DNA from: JAOTWJ01 sp036398175
GTDB lineage: Bacteria > Gemmatimonadota > Gemmatimonadetes > Gemmatimonadales > GWC2-71-9
NCBI GenBank assembly: GCA_036398175.1
Contig: DASWHL010000056.1
Location: 1 to 64,000 of the forward strand
Length of the DNA: 64,000 bases
Direction: 5' to 3'
In this document: one piece after another, positions 25,060-33,111 of the stretch
Layout: each line of letters opens with the position of its first letter
How positions within the stretch are numbered: position 1 is the stretch's first letter
Translations under genes and position numbers: made by a program
The notes under the pieces: model-generated
The model's database searches: none
Told to the model about the DNA's origin: nothing
What the model saw: only the letters and a program-made list of their open reading frames with translations

Positions 25060-26402
25060 GAGGGAAAGAGCCCCACGACCTGCCGGACCGCGTCGGGCAG
25101 CGCGAACACGATGGCGCTGTCGCCCACCCGCAGGACGTCGTCTCCGCGGGGGACGAGCACCGACTCGCCGCGCAGGATGGCGCCCACGATGGCGCCCTCC
25201 GGAAAGTCGAGCTCGGTCAGGGGCCGTCCCACGACCGGCGACCCGGCCGTGACGCCGAGCAGCATCACCTCCGCATCAATGTCGCGGAACGTGGCCACGC
25301 GCGTGACACTGCCGCGCCGCACGTATCGCAGGATGGCATTGGCGGCGGAGAGCCGCGGGCTCACGGCCACATCCAGGCCGATCCGCCGCGCCAGCGGCAT
25401 GTAGTCGCTCTTGTTGATCAGGGTGATGACCTGCTTGGTGCCGGCCTGCCGCGCCACGAGGGACGCGATGATGTTGGTCTCGTCGGACTCGGTCAGCGCG
25501 ACGAAGGCGTCCATGCCGCCCACGCCTTCCATCTCGAGCAGCTCGACGTCCGTGACGTTGCCGTTGAGCACCAGGATCCGGTCCAGCCGCTCCGCCAGCT
25601 CCTGGGCGCGCCCCCGGTCCTCGACGACGGCGATGGCCTGCACGCCGTGCTGCTGGAGGAGCCGGGCCAGATAGTACGTCTCGACGCTCCCGCCCCCGAG
25701 CATGACCCGCTGCACCTGCGCGAATTCGTGGCCGGTGAGCTCGAGCGCGCGCGGAATCTCGGCTTCCGCCGCGATCACGTACACGTGATCGCCGGCACGA
25801 ATCTCGGTCGCGCCGGTAGGCACGAGGGTCGTGCCGTCGCGCTCCACCGCCACGGTGAGCAGCTGGCGGTGCCCCATCTCGGCGCCGACCTCGGCGAGCG
25901 TGCGGCCGGCCACGGGCGCGGTGTCGGTGACCCGGAGCCCGAGGATCTGCACCGCCCCGTGCGCAAAGACGATCAGGTCCGTGGCCGCGGTGGACTGGAG
26001 CAGCCGGAAGGTCTCGAGCGCCAGCTCGCGCTCCGGATTGATGAGCAGGTCCACACCGAAGAGCTCGGGCTGGAGCTGGGCCCGCTCCTCGTAGAAGTCG
26101 GGGTTCGACACGCGCGCCACCCGCGTGAGGCCTTCGCCGCCGCGCGCGGTCATGCAGCACACGAGATTGACCTCATCCACGCTGGTCACGGCCAGCAGCA
26201 GGCCGGCGTCCTTGAGTCCCGCGCGCTTGAGCACGGCCGGACTGGCACCGCTCCCCTCGATCACCGCGACGTCCAGGTGACTCTGGACGTAGTCCAGTCG
26301 CTCCGGCGCCACGTCCACGACGACGACGTCGTGCTGCTCCTTGGACAACCGGTCGGCCACGTGCACGCCAACCTCACCGGCTCCCACCACGATCACGCGC
26401 AT
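25056..26402 (-). CDS. trkA: Trk system gating subunit TrkA
   Basis: This 448-residue protein has two tandem RCK units. Nucleotide-binding motifs occur at residues 6-14 (GAGEVGVHV) and again near residue 237 (LGGGSVETY). TrkA-C domains follow each. It forms the cytoplasmic ring that gates TrkH in response to NAD(H) or ATP/ADP. The 4-bp overlap with trkH and 7-bp gap to the upstream KtrA-like gene show one transcript. Confidence 0.95.
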
Positions 26403-26409
26403 GGGCCGC

Positions 26410-27075
26410 TCACCCGCGACGCGCGTGCGCCAGCACGCCCTGGATGGCGTCGTCCTTGCCGGCCACGATCGCCACGTCGGACTCGCGCAGCGGGCGGTCC
26501 GGATCGGGGACTACCTCGAACGTCCCGGTCAGCACGTCGTGCAGCGCCACCACCTGGATGCCGTGCGCGGCCGGCAGCGCCAACTCCCGCAGCGACCGGC
26601 CCAGCCACCCATCCGGGATGGCCAGCTCCTGAATCGAGAAGCCCGGCGCCAGCGGGATGTAGTCGAGCACGCTCTTGGACGTGATGCGATGCGCCAGCCG
26701 GTCCGCCACCTCCCGCTCGGGGAAGATGGTCTCCCGCACGCCGAACGTCTCGAGCGCGCGGGCCGCCTCCGGGCTCGCGACCTTCACGTAGATCTCCCTG
26801 ACGCCCAGATCCCGCAGCGCGAGCGTGGCAAGGATGGTGGTCGCCAGGTCCTGCCCGGTACTGATGATCGCCGCATCTGCGCCCACCGCCCCGACCTGCC
26901 GCAGCAGCTCGCGGTCGGTGGCGTCGCCGACTACCGCTACCGTCACCTCGTCGTGGAAGCGGTCCGCGAGCGGGGCGCTGCGCTCGATGGCGATCACGTC
27001 GTGCCCCTGGGCGAAGAGCGCACGCGCCGCCCAGCCGCCAAAATGTCCCAGCCCGACGACCACGAACCGTTGCAT
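26410..27075 (-). CDS. KtrA-like potassium gating protein
   Basis: This 221-residue protein contains a single RCK unit with the nucleotide motif GLGHFGGW (residues 8-15) and a TrkA-C domain (about 140-215). Single-RCK length and pairing with the adjacent KtrB-like gene identify it as the Ktr regulatory subunit rather than a second TrkA. It would form an octameric ring that gates KtrB. It lies 18 bp downstream of the ktrB-like gene. Confidence 0.9.
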   Translation of the reverse strand: MQRFVVVGLGHFGGWAARALFAQGHDVIAIERSAPLADRFHDEVTVAVVGDATDRELLRQVGAVGADAAIISTGQDLATTILATLALRDLGVREIYVKVASPEAARALETFGVRETIFPEREVADRLAHRITSKSVLDYIPLAPGFSIQELAIPDGWLGRSLRELALPAAHGIQVVALHDVLTGTFEVVPDPDRPLRESDVAIVAGKDDAIQGVLAHARRG

Positions 27076-27093
27076 ACGTCCGCTCCTCCGCCG

Positions 27094-28488
27094 TCAGCCG
27101 ACGGCCACTTCGTCGTACGCGTACCGGTAGCCGGCCCGGCGTTCACCGGCGAACGCCATGGCCGCCGCCAGGCTGAGCGGGCCGACCCGCCCCACGAACA
27201 TGAGTCCCGTGATCACGAGCCGGCCGGCCGGCGTGAGCTCGCTTGTCGTGCCCATGGACAGGCCCACAGTGCCGAAGGCGGAGTGGGCCTCGAAGACCAG
27301 CCGGGTGAAGTGCTCGCGATGCCCGGCGAGTCCACCCGGTTCCAAAAGCAGCAGCGCGAGGATGGCTACCGCCAGCAGGGCGATGGCGCCAACGACCAGG
27401 CCGGCCGCGGCGTGGACCGCGTCATCCCGCGCGCTCCGCCCCCAGGCGGACACGTGCTGGTACCCCCGGAGCCGCGATACGAGCAGCAGAACCAGCAGCG
27501 CCACGGTGGTGACCTTGACGCCTCCCGCCGTTCCCCCCGGTCCACCGCCGACCAGCATGAGGCCCATCGTAAGCGCCATGGCCGGATTGCTGAGGTCGTC
27601 GTAGTCTACGGTATTGAAGCCGGCGGTACGGGGCGTGACGGCCATGAAGAGCGCGTTGACCACCCGGTCCCCCGTTCCCAGTGGCCGGAGGGTGCGCTCG
27701 CCCTCGAACAGGAGGAATACGACGGCGGCGCCCGCAATCAGGACGCCGCTGGTCGCCAGCACCAGGCGGGCATGCGTGGAGAGGCGGCGCGTGCGGCGGC
27801 GGAGGAAGCGCTCGCGCACATCCTCGAGCACGATGAACCCCAGCCCTCCGAGGACGATCAGCACGGTCGCGCTCAACACCACGGAGGGCCGCTCCCGGAA
27901 CCCGATCAGCGAGTCGCTGAACGTCGAGAACCCGGCATTGCAAAACGCCGAAATGGCCTGGAAGACGGCGTGCCACACCGCCGTCCCGGGCGGGAAGTCG
28001 TGCCGCCACGCCACCCACAGGAACAGCGCCCCCGCGGCCTCGAGGCCGAACGCCAGGGTGACCACGGCCCGGAGGAGGGCGCGCGGGTCTCCCAGCTTGC
28101 CCGCGACGCCGGCGCCCGCCGCAGTCTCCACGTGCAGCGCGCTCCGGCGCCCCAGCATGCGGATGATGAGGGTCGTGAACGTGAGGATGCCGAGTCCGCC
28201 GGCCTGGATGAGCAGGAGAATCCAGAGCTGTCCCCAGCGGGTGAAGTACGTGGCCGTGTCCACCACGATGAGACCTGTGACGCACACGGCGCTCGCCGCC
28301 GTGAAGAGGGCGTCCACGAGACCGAGCCGCGGTCCGGCATACAGTCCCGGGAGGAGCAGGAATCCCGCCATGCCGAGGCCGATGAGCCCCGCAAACGACA
28401 GCACGAACAGCTGAACGCCGGAGAGTCGGGACCACGGGCCCCGCGGGCGCGCCGGCGGCTCGAGGAGGGTGGCCGGATTCAAGCTCAC
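27094..28488 (-). CDS. KtrB-like potassium transporter
   Basis: This 464-residue membrane protein belongs to the TrkH/Ktr superfamily. Four pore loops carry the filter glycines: VCVTGLIV, FCNAGFST, PRTAGFNT and FGTVGLSM. It resembles KtrB more than TrkH and is followed by a single-RCK gene. Ktr systems are often Na+-dependent, but that cannot be inferred from sequence alone. The gene begins 3 bp after the threonine aldolase gene. Confidence 0.92.
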   Translation of the reverse strand: MSLNPATLLEPPARPRGPWSRLSGVQLFVLSFAGLIGLGMAGFLLLPGLYAGPRLGLVDALFTAASAVCVTGLIVVDTATYFTRWGQLWILLLIQAGGLGILTFTTLIIRMLGRRSALHVETAAGAGVAGKLGDPRALLRAVVTLAFGLEAAGALFLWVAWRHDFPPGTAVWHAVFQAISAFCNAGFSTFSDSLIGFRERPSVVLSATVLIVLGGLGFIVLEDVRERFLRRRTRRLSTHARLVLATSGVLIAGAAVVFLLFEGERTLRPLGTGDRVVNALFMAVTPRTAGFNTVDYDDLSNPAMALTMGLMLVGGGPGGTAGGVKVTTVALLVLLLVSRLRGYQHVSAWGRSARDDAVHAAAGLVVGAIALLAVAILALLLLEPGGLAGHREHFTRLVFEAHSAFGTVGLSMGTTSELTPAGRLVITGLMFVGRVGPLSLAAAMAFAGERRAGYRYAYDEVAVG

Positions 28489-28491
28489 GCG

Positions 28492-29514
28492 TCAGGCCAG
28501 CGTCCGCGCGATGACCGCACCGGCCGACGCCGCCTGCTCCACGGTGACGTCGAGGTGCGTGACCGCCCGCAGCCGCGTGGGGCTGAACGGTACCACGAGC
28601 ACGCCCGCGTCGGCCAGCCGGCGGATGGCGTCCTCCGCCGCGTGCCGCGTGAGGTCCAGCATGACGATGTTGGTCGCGGGCGATTGGACCCGGACGTGCG
28701 GATGGTCCGCCAGGGCCGCGGCCAGGGCCTGCGCCGCGGCGTGATCGTCCGCGATGCGCGGCAGCTCATGCTCCAGCGCGTAGAGACAGGCCGCGGTCAG
28801 GACCCCCGACTGGCGCATGCCGCCGCCCAGGCGCTTCCGGACGACGCGCGCGGCACCCATGCGCTCGCGCGAGCCGGCCAGACACGACCCCACCGGACAC
28901 CCAAGCCCCTTGGAGAAGCTCACCATGACGGTGGTGCCGAGGGCGGCGATGGCCGCCGGCGCGACGCCCAGCGCCGCGGCCGCGTTCCAGAGGCGCGCCC
29001 CGTCAATGTGGAGCGGCAGATCATGCCGGTCGGCGAGCGCGCGGATCTCCCGCAGCATGGCCACCGGGGTCACGGTCCCACCGGCGGCGTTGTGGGTGTT
29101 CTCGACCGCGATGCCGCCCGTCCGCGGCACATGCGGCGAGGCCGGCCGCAGGGCACCCTCCACGAGCGCCGCCGTCAGGATCCCGTCCGGCGCCGGGACG
29201 AGGCGGGGCTGCACCCCCCAGAGCGCGCCCAGCGCACCCATCTCGTAGTGAAAGAGGTGCGCGCCGGCCTCGAGCACCAGCTCCTCCCCCCGCCCCACGG
29301 AAACGCCGATCCCGGTCTGATTGGCCTGGGTTCCGGATGGAAAGAACACCGCGGCCTCGTGTCCCAGCAGCTCGGCCACCCGCGCCTCGAGCCGCCGCGT
29401 GGTGGGGTCGCCGTCCAGGACGTCGTCCCCGACCTCCGCCTCGGCCATGGCCCGGCGCATCCCCGGTGAGGGCCGGGTGACCGTGTCGCTCCGGAGATCA
29501 ATGGGCGCCGTCAT
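28492..29514 (-). CDS. ltaE: Low-specificity threonine aldolase (PLP enzyme)
   Basis: This 340-residue fold-type I PLP enzyme splits threonine or allo-threonine into glycine and acetaldehyde. Family landmarks are LRSDTVTRPS at residues 7-16, the cofactor region HIDGARLWNAA and the Schiff-base lysine in VSFSKGLGCPVG. The internal Met at 29514 is the family's normal start; the open frame upstream is a shadow. It overlaps the BrkB-family gene by 4 bp. Confidence 0.93.
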   Translation of the reverse strand: MTAPIDLRSDTVTRPSPGMRRAMAEAEVGDDVLDGDPTTRRLEARVAELLGHEAAVFFPSGTQANQTGIGVSVGRGEELVLEAGAHLFHYEMGALGALWGVQPRLVPAPDGILTAALVEGALRPASPHVPRTGGIAVENTHNAAGGTVTPVAMLREIRALADRHDLPLHIDGARLWNAAAALGVAPAAIAALGTTVMVSFSKGLGCPVGSCLAGSRERMGAARVVRKRLGGGMRQSGVLTAACLYALEHELPRIADDHAAAQALAAALADHPHVRVQSPATNIVMLDLTRHAAEDAIRRLADAGVLVVPFSPTRLRAVTHLDVTVEQAASAGAVIARTLA

Positions 29515-30380
29515 CCGAGCACCGCGCGTTGCTCCCGCTGCCGCCGAGCCAGATCGTAGGTTTCCGCCAGTTCCCCACCGGCCAGGAACAGCAGCGCCGT
29601 GGCGTAGATCCAGAGCACGAACAGGAGGAGCGCCAGCGCGTTCGTGTTCGACAGAAGGCGGTCCACGGTGGCGAACTGGATGAGGTAGATCCCGTACAGG
29701 CGCTTCGCGATCTCGAAGCCGAGCGAGGCGAACAGGGCCGCCACGAGCGCGGTGTCCCACCGCATCGGGCGGCTGGGGGCGAACATGTACACGACGTAGA
29801 AGAGGACCGTCACCGCCACGTACGCGAGCAGGCCGGCCAGGAACCGCCCGGCCCAGGGCGCGCGGAGCACGACGAGCGTGATGACCGTGTTCGTCAGGAT
29901 CAGGACCGCCGACAGCACGCCCAGCGACAGGTCCACCGCCTTCCCGACCCACCAGGCGCGCGTTTCCTCGGTGTCGAACACGTCGTTCAGCGCGGCGCGG
30001 ATGGAGCCGAACAGGCGCCACGAGAACCACACGAAGAACGGCACGCCCCACAGCGTCAACTGCGTCCGGCTGTCCGCCAGCTCCTCGAGGGCGGCGGCCA
30101 CCGTGGCGAACGGCGTGCTCCCACCGCCCGCGTCCGGCAGGACCCAGGCCGTGATCACGCGCGCGAGCGCGCGGGGCTCATCGGCGCCGCCGACCGCGTA
30201 GCCGAAGCCGGAGAGGACGACCGCGAGCAGCGGCAGGATCCAGAGCAGCGCGTCGAAGGTGAGGCCGCTCGCCAGGAACGGGATGTTGTCCTCGTAGCCG
30301 CCGAGGAACACCCGACGGAGGAATCCCAGCGGCGAGAAGGCCCAGCCCCGCGGGCGCAGGGCCGGCGCGCGAGGGGGCAA
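29511..30380 (-). CDS. YihY/BrkB family membrane protein
   Basis: This 289-residue protein has six hydrophobic segments and the conserved early stretch DNIPFLASGLTFDALLWILP. This family was once annotated as ribonuclease BN or virulence factor BrkB; neither role is secure. It probably sits in the inner membrane. It lies 2 bp after the YtxH-like gene and overlaps the threonine aldolase by 4 bp, so the genes are co-transcribed. Confidence 0.9.
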   Translation of the reverse strand: MPPRAPALRPRGWAFSPLGFLRRVFLGGYEDNIPFLASGLTFDALLWILPLLAVVLSGFGYAVGGADEPRALARVITAWVLPDAGGGSTPFATVAAALEELADSRTQLTLWGVPFFVWFSWRLFGSIRAALNDVFDTEETRAWWVGKAVDLSLGVLSAVLILTNTVITLVVLRAPWAGRFLAGLLAYVAVTVLFYVVYMFAPSRPMRWDTALVAALFASLGFEIAKRLYGIYLIQFATVDRLLSNTNALALLLFVLWIYATALLFLAGGELAETYDLARRQREQRAVLG

Positions 30381-30382
30381 GG

Positions 30383-30802
30383 TTACTCGTCGGCGTCCAC
30401 GTCGGCCGGGGCGCGTCGCTGCGTGCGGGCGTCTTCGAGCCGGCGCTCGAGTTCGTCGCGGGCGGTCCGCACGGCGGCCTTGCCGGCCTGCACGGTGTCC
30501 CGCGCCTCGGTCTTGCGCTCGTCAATGGAGTGCCGCGCGCGCTGGAGGCCGGCCTCGACGCTGGCCTTGGTTCGCTCGTACCCCGACTCCACGGCTTCCT
30601 GCAGGTCCTCGAGGCGGTCTTCCGCGGCCTCGCGCAACCGCCGGGCCCGGCGGCCGATTTCCTGGCGCGTTTCCGCGCCGCTCTGCGGCGCGAGGATCAG
30701 CGCCAGCACCGCGCCGAGCGCCGCACCCGCCAGAAACGACCCGATCCCGCCTCCGGACTTCTCGATCACCACGACCGGCTGGTCGTCATACCCTCGCGCC
30801 AT
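30383..30802 (-). CDS. YtxH-like stress protein with helical tail
   Basis: This 139-residue protein has a Gly/Ala-rich membrane segment (about residues 18-38, with GSFLAGAALGAVLALILAP) typical of YtxH, followed by a long charged helix. YtxH proteins are general-stress, membrane-associated proteins without a defined biochemical activity. The ATG at 30802 has a strong AGGAGG site. An upstream ATG at 30823 would place that site inside the gene and is rejected. Confidence 0.85.
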   Translation of the reverse strand: MARGYDDQPVVVIEKSGGGIGSFLAGAALGAVLALILAPQSGAETRQEIGRRARRLREAAEDRLEDLQEAVESGYERTKASVEAGLQRARHSIDERKTEARDTVQAGKAAVRTARDELERRLEDARTQRRAPADVDADE

Positions 30803-30871
30803 GGCTCCTCCTCGGTCCGCCACCCTCGTTACGATCCTCGATGCGGAATGTATCCGTCGGTCGGAAGACCG

Positions 30872-31645
30872 TCAAAAGCTGAGCGTGACACCATCGTACG
30901 CCGGCTCCACGCCGGGCGGGAGCCGCGCGGCCAGCGCCGCGTGGGCGTGCCGATGCGTCAGATGGGTGAGCAGGGTCCGCTCCGCCCCCACGGCCGCGGC
31001 CACGGCCACGGCCTCGTCAATGGACAGGTGCGTGGGGTGGGGCCGGTCGAACAGGGCGTTCAGCACCAGGGCTCGCACCCCGCGGAGCCGCTCGATGACC
31101 GGGTCCGGAACGCGCTTGGCGTCCGTGATGTACCCGAAGGGCCCGATCCGATACCCGAAGACCGTGAGGTCGCCGTGGGGCACCGGGAGGGGGACCACGG
31201 GCAGCCCCGCAACGTAGACCTCGACGAGCGGTTCCAGCGCGGCCGGCGCGAGCAGGGGTTTCGAGGTCCCCGGCTGCGGCCGGATGCGGTCGTCGAAGAT
31301 GTACGGAAACCGGGCGGCGAGCTGCGCCAGCGTGGCGACGGATCCCAGCACCGGCAGGCTTCCCCGGCGCGCCGAGAACACCCGCAGGTCGTCAATGCCG
31401 TGCACGTGATCGGCGTGCTCGTGCGTGAACAGCACGGCGTCCACCCCACCGATCCCCGCCGCGAGCAGCTGGAGCCGGATCTCGGGCGGCGTGTCAATGA
31501 GGATCCGGCGGCCATCGTCGGCTTCGACCACGGCCGCCACCCGGGTCCGCCGATCGCGCGGATCCTCGGACGTGCACACCGCGCAGTCGCAGCCGACGAC
31601 CGGCACGCCGAACGAGGTGCCGGTCCCGAGAACGACCGCGCGCAC
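30872..31645 (-). CDS. PhnP-like metallo-beta-lactamase-fold phosphodiesterase
   Basis: This 257-residue hydrolase has the metal motif HEHADHVHG (residues 75-83) and an N-terminal zinc-binding CxCxxC (CDCAVC, about 19-24), the mark of PhnP. PhnP cleaves phosphoribosyl 1,2-cyclic phosphate in phosphonate breakdown, but no phn genes are here, so a related cyclic-nucleotide or RNA-end substrate is equally possible. It lies 1 bp downstream of the pyruvate kinase gene. Confidence 0.85.
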   Translation of the reverse strand: MRAVVLGTGTSFGVPVVGCDCAVCTSEDPRDRRTRVAAVVEADDGRRILIDTPPEIRLQLLAAGIGGVDAVLFTHEHADHVHGIDDLRVFSARRGSLPVLGSVATLAQLAARFPYIFDDRIRPQPGTSKPLLAPAALEPLVEVYVAGLPVVPLPVPHGDLTVFGYRIGPFGYITDAKRVPDPVIERLRGVRALVLNALFDRPHPTHLSIDEAVAVAAAVGAERTLLTHLTHRHAHAALAARLPPGVEPAYDGVTLSF

Positions 31646-31646
31646 C

Positions 31647-33110
31647 CTACACGACCTCGACCTTGAGGAGGTTGGTGGTCCCGGGAACCTCGAACGGCAC
31701 GCCCGCCGTCACGACGATCAGATCGCCGGGGCGCGCGTAGCCCTTGCCCAGCAGGGTGTCCCGGGCGACGTCCACCATGGCGCCGTAGTCGGGGACGCGA
31801 CTGGCCAGCTCCGGGACGACCCCCCACACCAGCGCGAGCTGCCGGCACGTGGCCGGATCCGTGGAGAGCCCCAGGATGGGGCTCGCGGGGCGCAGGGACG
31901 AGATCTTCCGCGCGGTGAACCCGCTCCGGGTGAACGACACGATCACCGGCACCCGCAGCATGTCGGCCGCGGACGCGGTGGCGGCGGCGATCGCGTCCTC
32001 CACGGTGACGGGCGGCCCGCCCCGGCCGTCCCGGCGGCGGCGCAGCGGGACATCCTCGATGTACGTGGCGCGCTCGATTTCCCGGATGATCCGCGCCATG
32101 GCCTCGACCGAATCCACTGGGTGCTTGCCCACGGCGGTCTCGGCGGACAGCATCACCGCGTCCGTGCCGTCCAGGATGGCGTTGGCCACGTCCGACGCCT
32201 CGGCCCGCGTGGGCCGCGGGTTCTCGATCATGGACTCGAGCATCTGCGTGGCAGTGATCACGGGCCGCCCCGCGGCATTGGCCAGGCGGATCAGCCGCTT
32301 CTGCGCGAGCGGCACCTCCTCGAACGGCAACTCCACGCCCAGGTCGCCCCGGGCCACCATCACCGCGTCCGCCGCGGCGATGATCTGCGGCGCCTGCGCG
32401 AGCGCAGCCACCCGCTCGATCTTCGCCACGAGCCGCACGTGGTCGGGCACGAGATCCCGGACCTCCCGCACGTCCCCGGGCTCGCTCACGAACGAGATGC
32501 CGATGTAGTCCGCGCCGTGCGCCACGGCCAGGGCCACGTCCTCGCGGTCCTTGGCGGTGACCGCGGGCGCGCTGACCCGGATGCCGGGCAGGTTGATGCC
32601 CTTCTTGCCCCGCAGCAGCCCGCCATGCACCACCCGTCCCACCACGCGGACGCCGTCGGTCTCGAGCACCTCCACGGCCAGCAGTCCGTCGTCCAGCAGG
32701 ATGCGGGCGCCGGGGGTGACGTCCCGCGCGAGCGCCTCGTAGGCCGTCGGGATCTCGGCGCCGCCCACGACCGCCTCCGGGGCGAACACGACCGTGCTCC
32801 CCTCCTCGAGCGCGCGCGGGGCGTCCAGCGCGCCCACCCGGATCCGCGGCCCCTGGAGGTCCACCAGCAGCGCGATGTGGCGCCCCTCCGCGTGGGCCAC
32901 CTCACGCACCCGGTCCATCCACTGCGCACGCAGCTCGGGCGTGCCGTGGGAGCTGTTGACCCGGACGACATCCACGCCGAGCGCGAACATCCGGGCAAGC
33001 GTCTCGGGACGTTCCGACGATGGTCCGATGGTGGCGACGATCTTGGCGCGCTGGAATCCCGGGAGCGACCACGCCGGAGGCGGAGAGGGACGTCCGGATG
33101 CCTGGGACAT
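31647..33110 (-). CDS. pyk: Pyruvate kinase
   Basis: This 487-residue enzyme converts phosphoenolpyruvate and ADP to pyruvate and ATP. Visible motifs are RAKIVATIGPSS near the N-terminus, KGINLPG, the catalytic VAKIE loop, MVARGDLG and TQMLESMIENPRPTRAE. The C-terminal domain is full length. The ATG at 33110 is supported by GGAG 7 nt upstream and lies 1 bp after the TonB receptor gene. This tight spacing to an outer-membrane receptor is unusual for a glycolytic gene but may only reflect compact gene packing. Confidence 0.96.
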   Translation of the reverse strand: MSQASGRPSPPPAWSLPGFQRAKIVATIGPSSERPETLARMFALGVDVVRVNSSHGTPELRAQWMDRVREVAHAEGRHIALLVDLQGPRIRVGALDAPRALEEGSTVVFAPEAVVGGAEIPTAYEALARDVTPGARILLDDGLLAVEVLETDGVRVVGRVVHGGLLRGKKGINLPGIRVSAPAVTAKDREDVALAVAHGADYIGISFVSEPGDVREVRDLVPDHVRLVAKIERVAALAQAPQIIAAADAVMVARGDLGVELPFEEVPLAQKRLIRLANAAGRPVITATQMLESMIENPRPTRAEASDVANAILDGTDAVMLSAETAVGKHPVDSVEAMARIIREIERATYIEDVPLRRRRDGRGGPPVTVEDAIAAATASAADMLRVPVIVSFTRSGFTARKISSLRPASPILGLSTDPATCRQLALVWGVVPELASRVPDYGAMVDVARDTLLGKGYARPGDLIVVTAGVPFEVPGTTNLLKVEVV

Positions 33111-33111
33111 G

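Noticed and set aside
26341..29469. Long plus-strand frame opposite the potassium genes
   Set aside because: It is a low-complexity His/Arg-rich shadow of recognised minus-strand genes.
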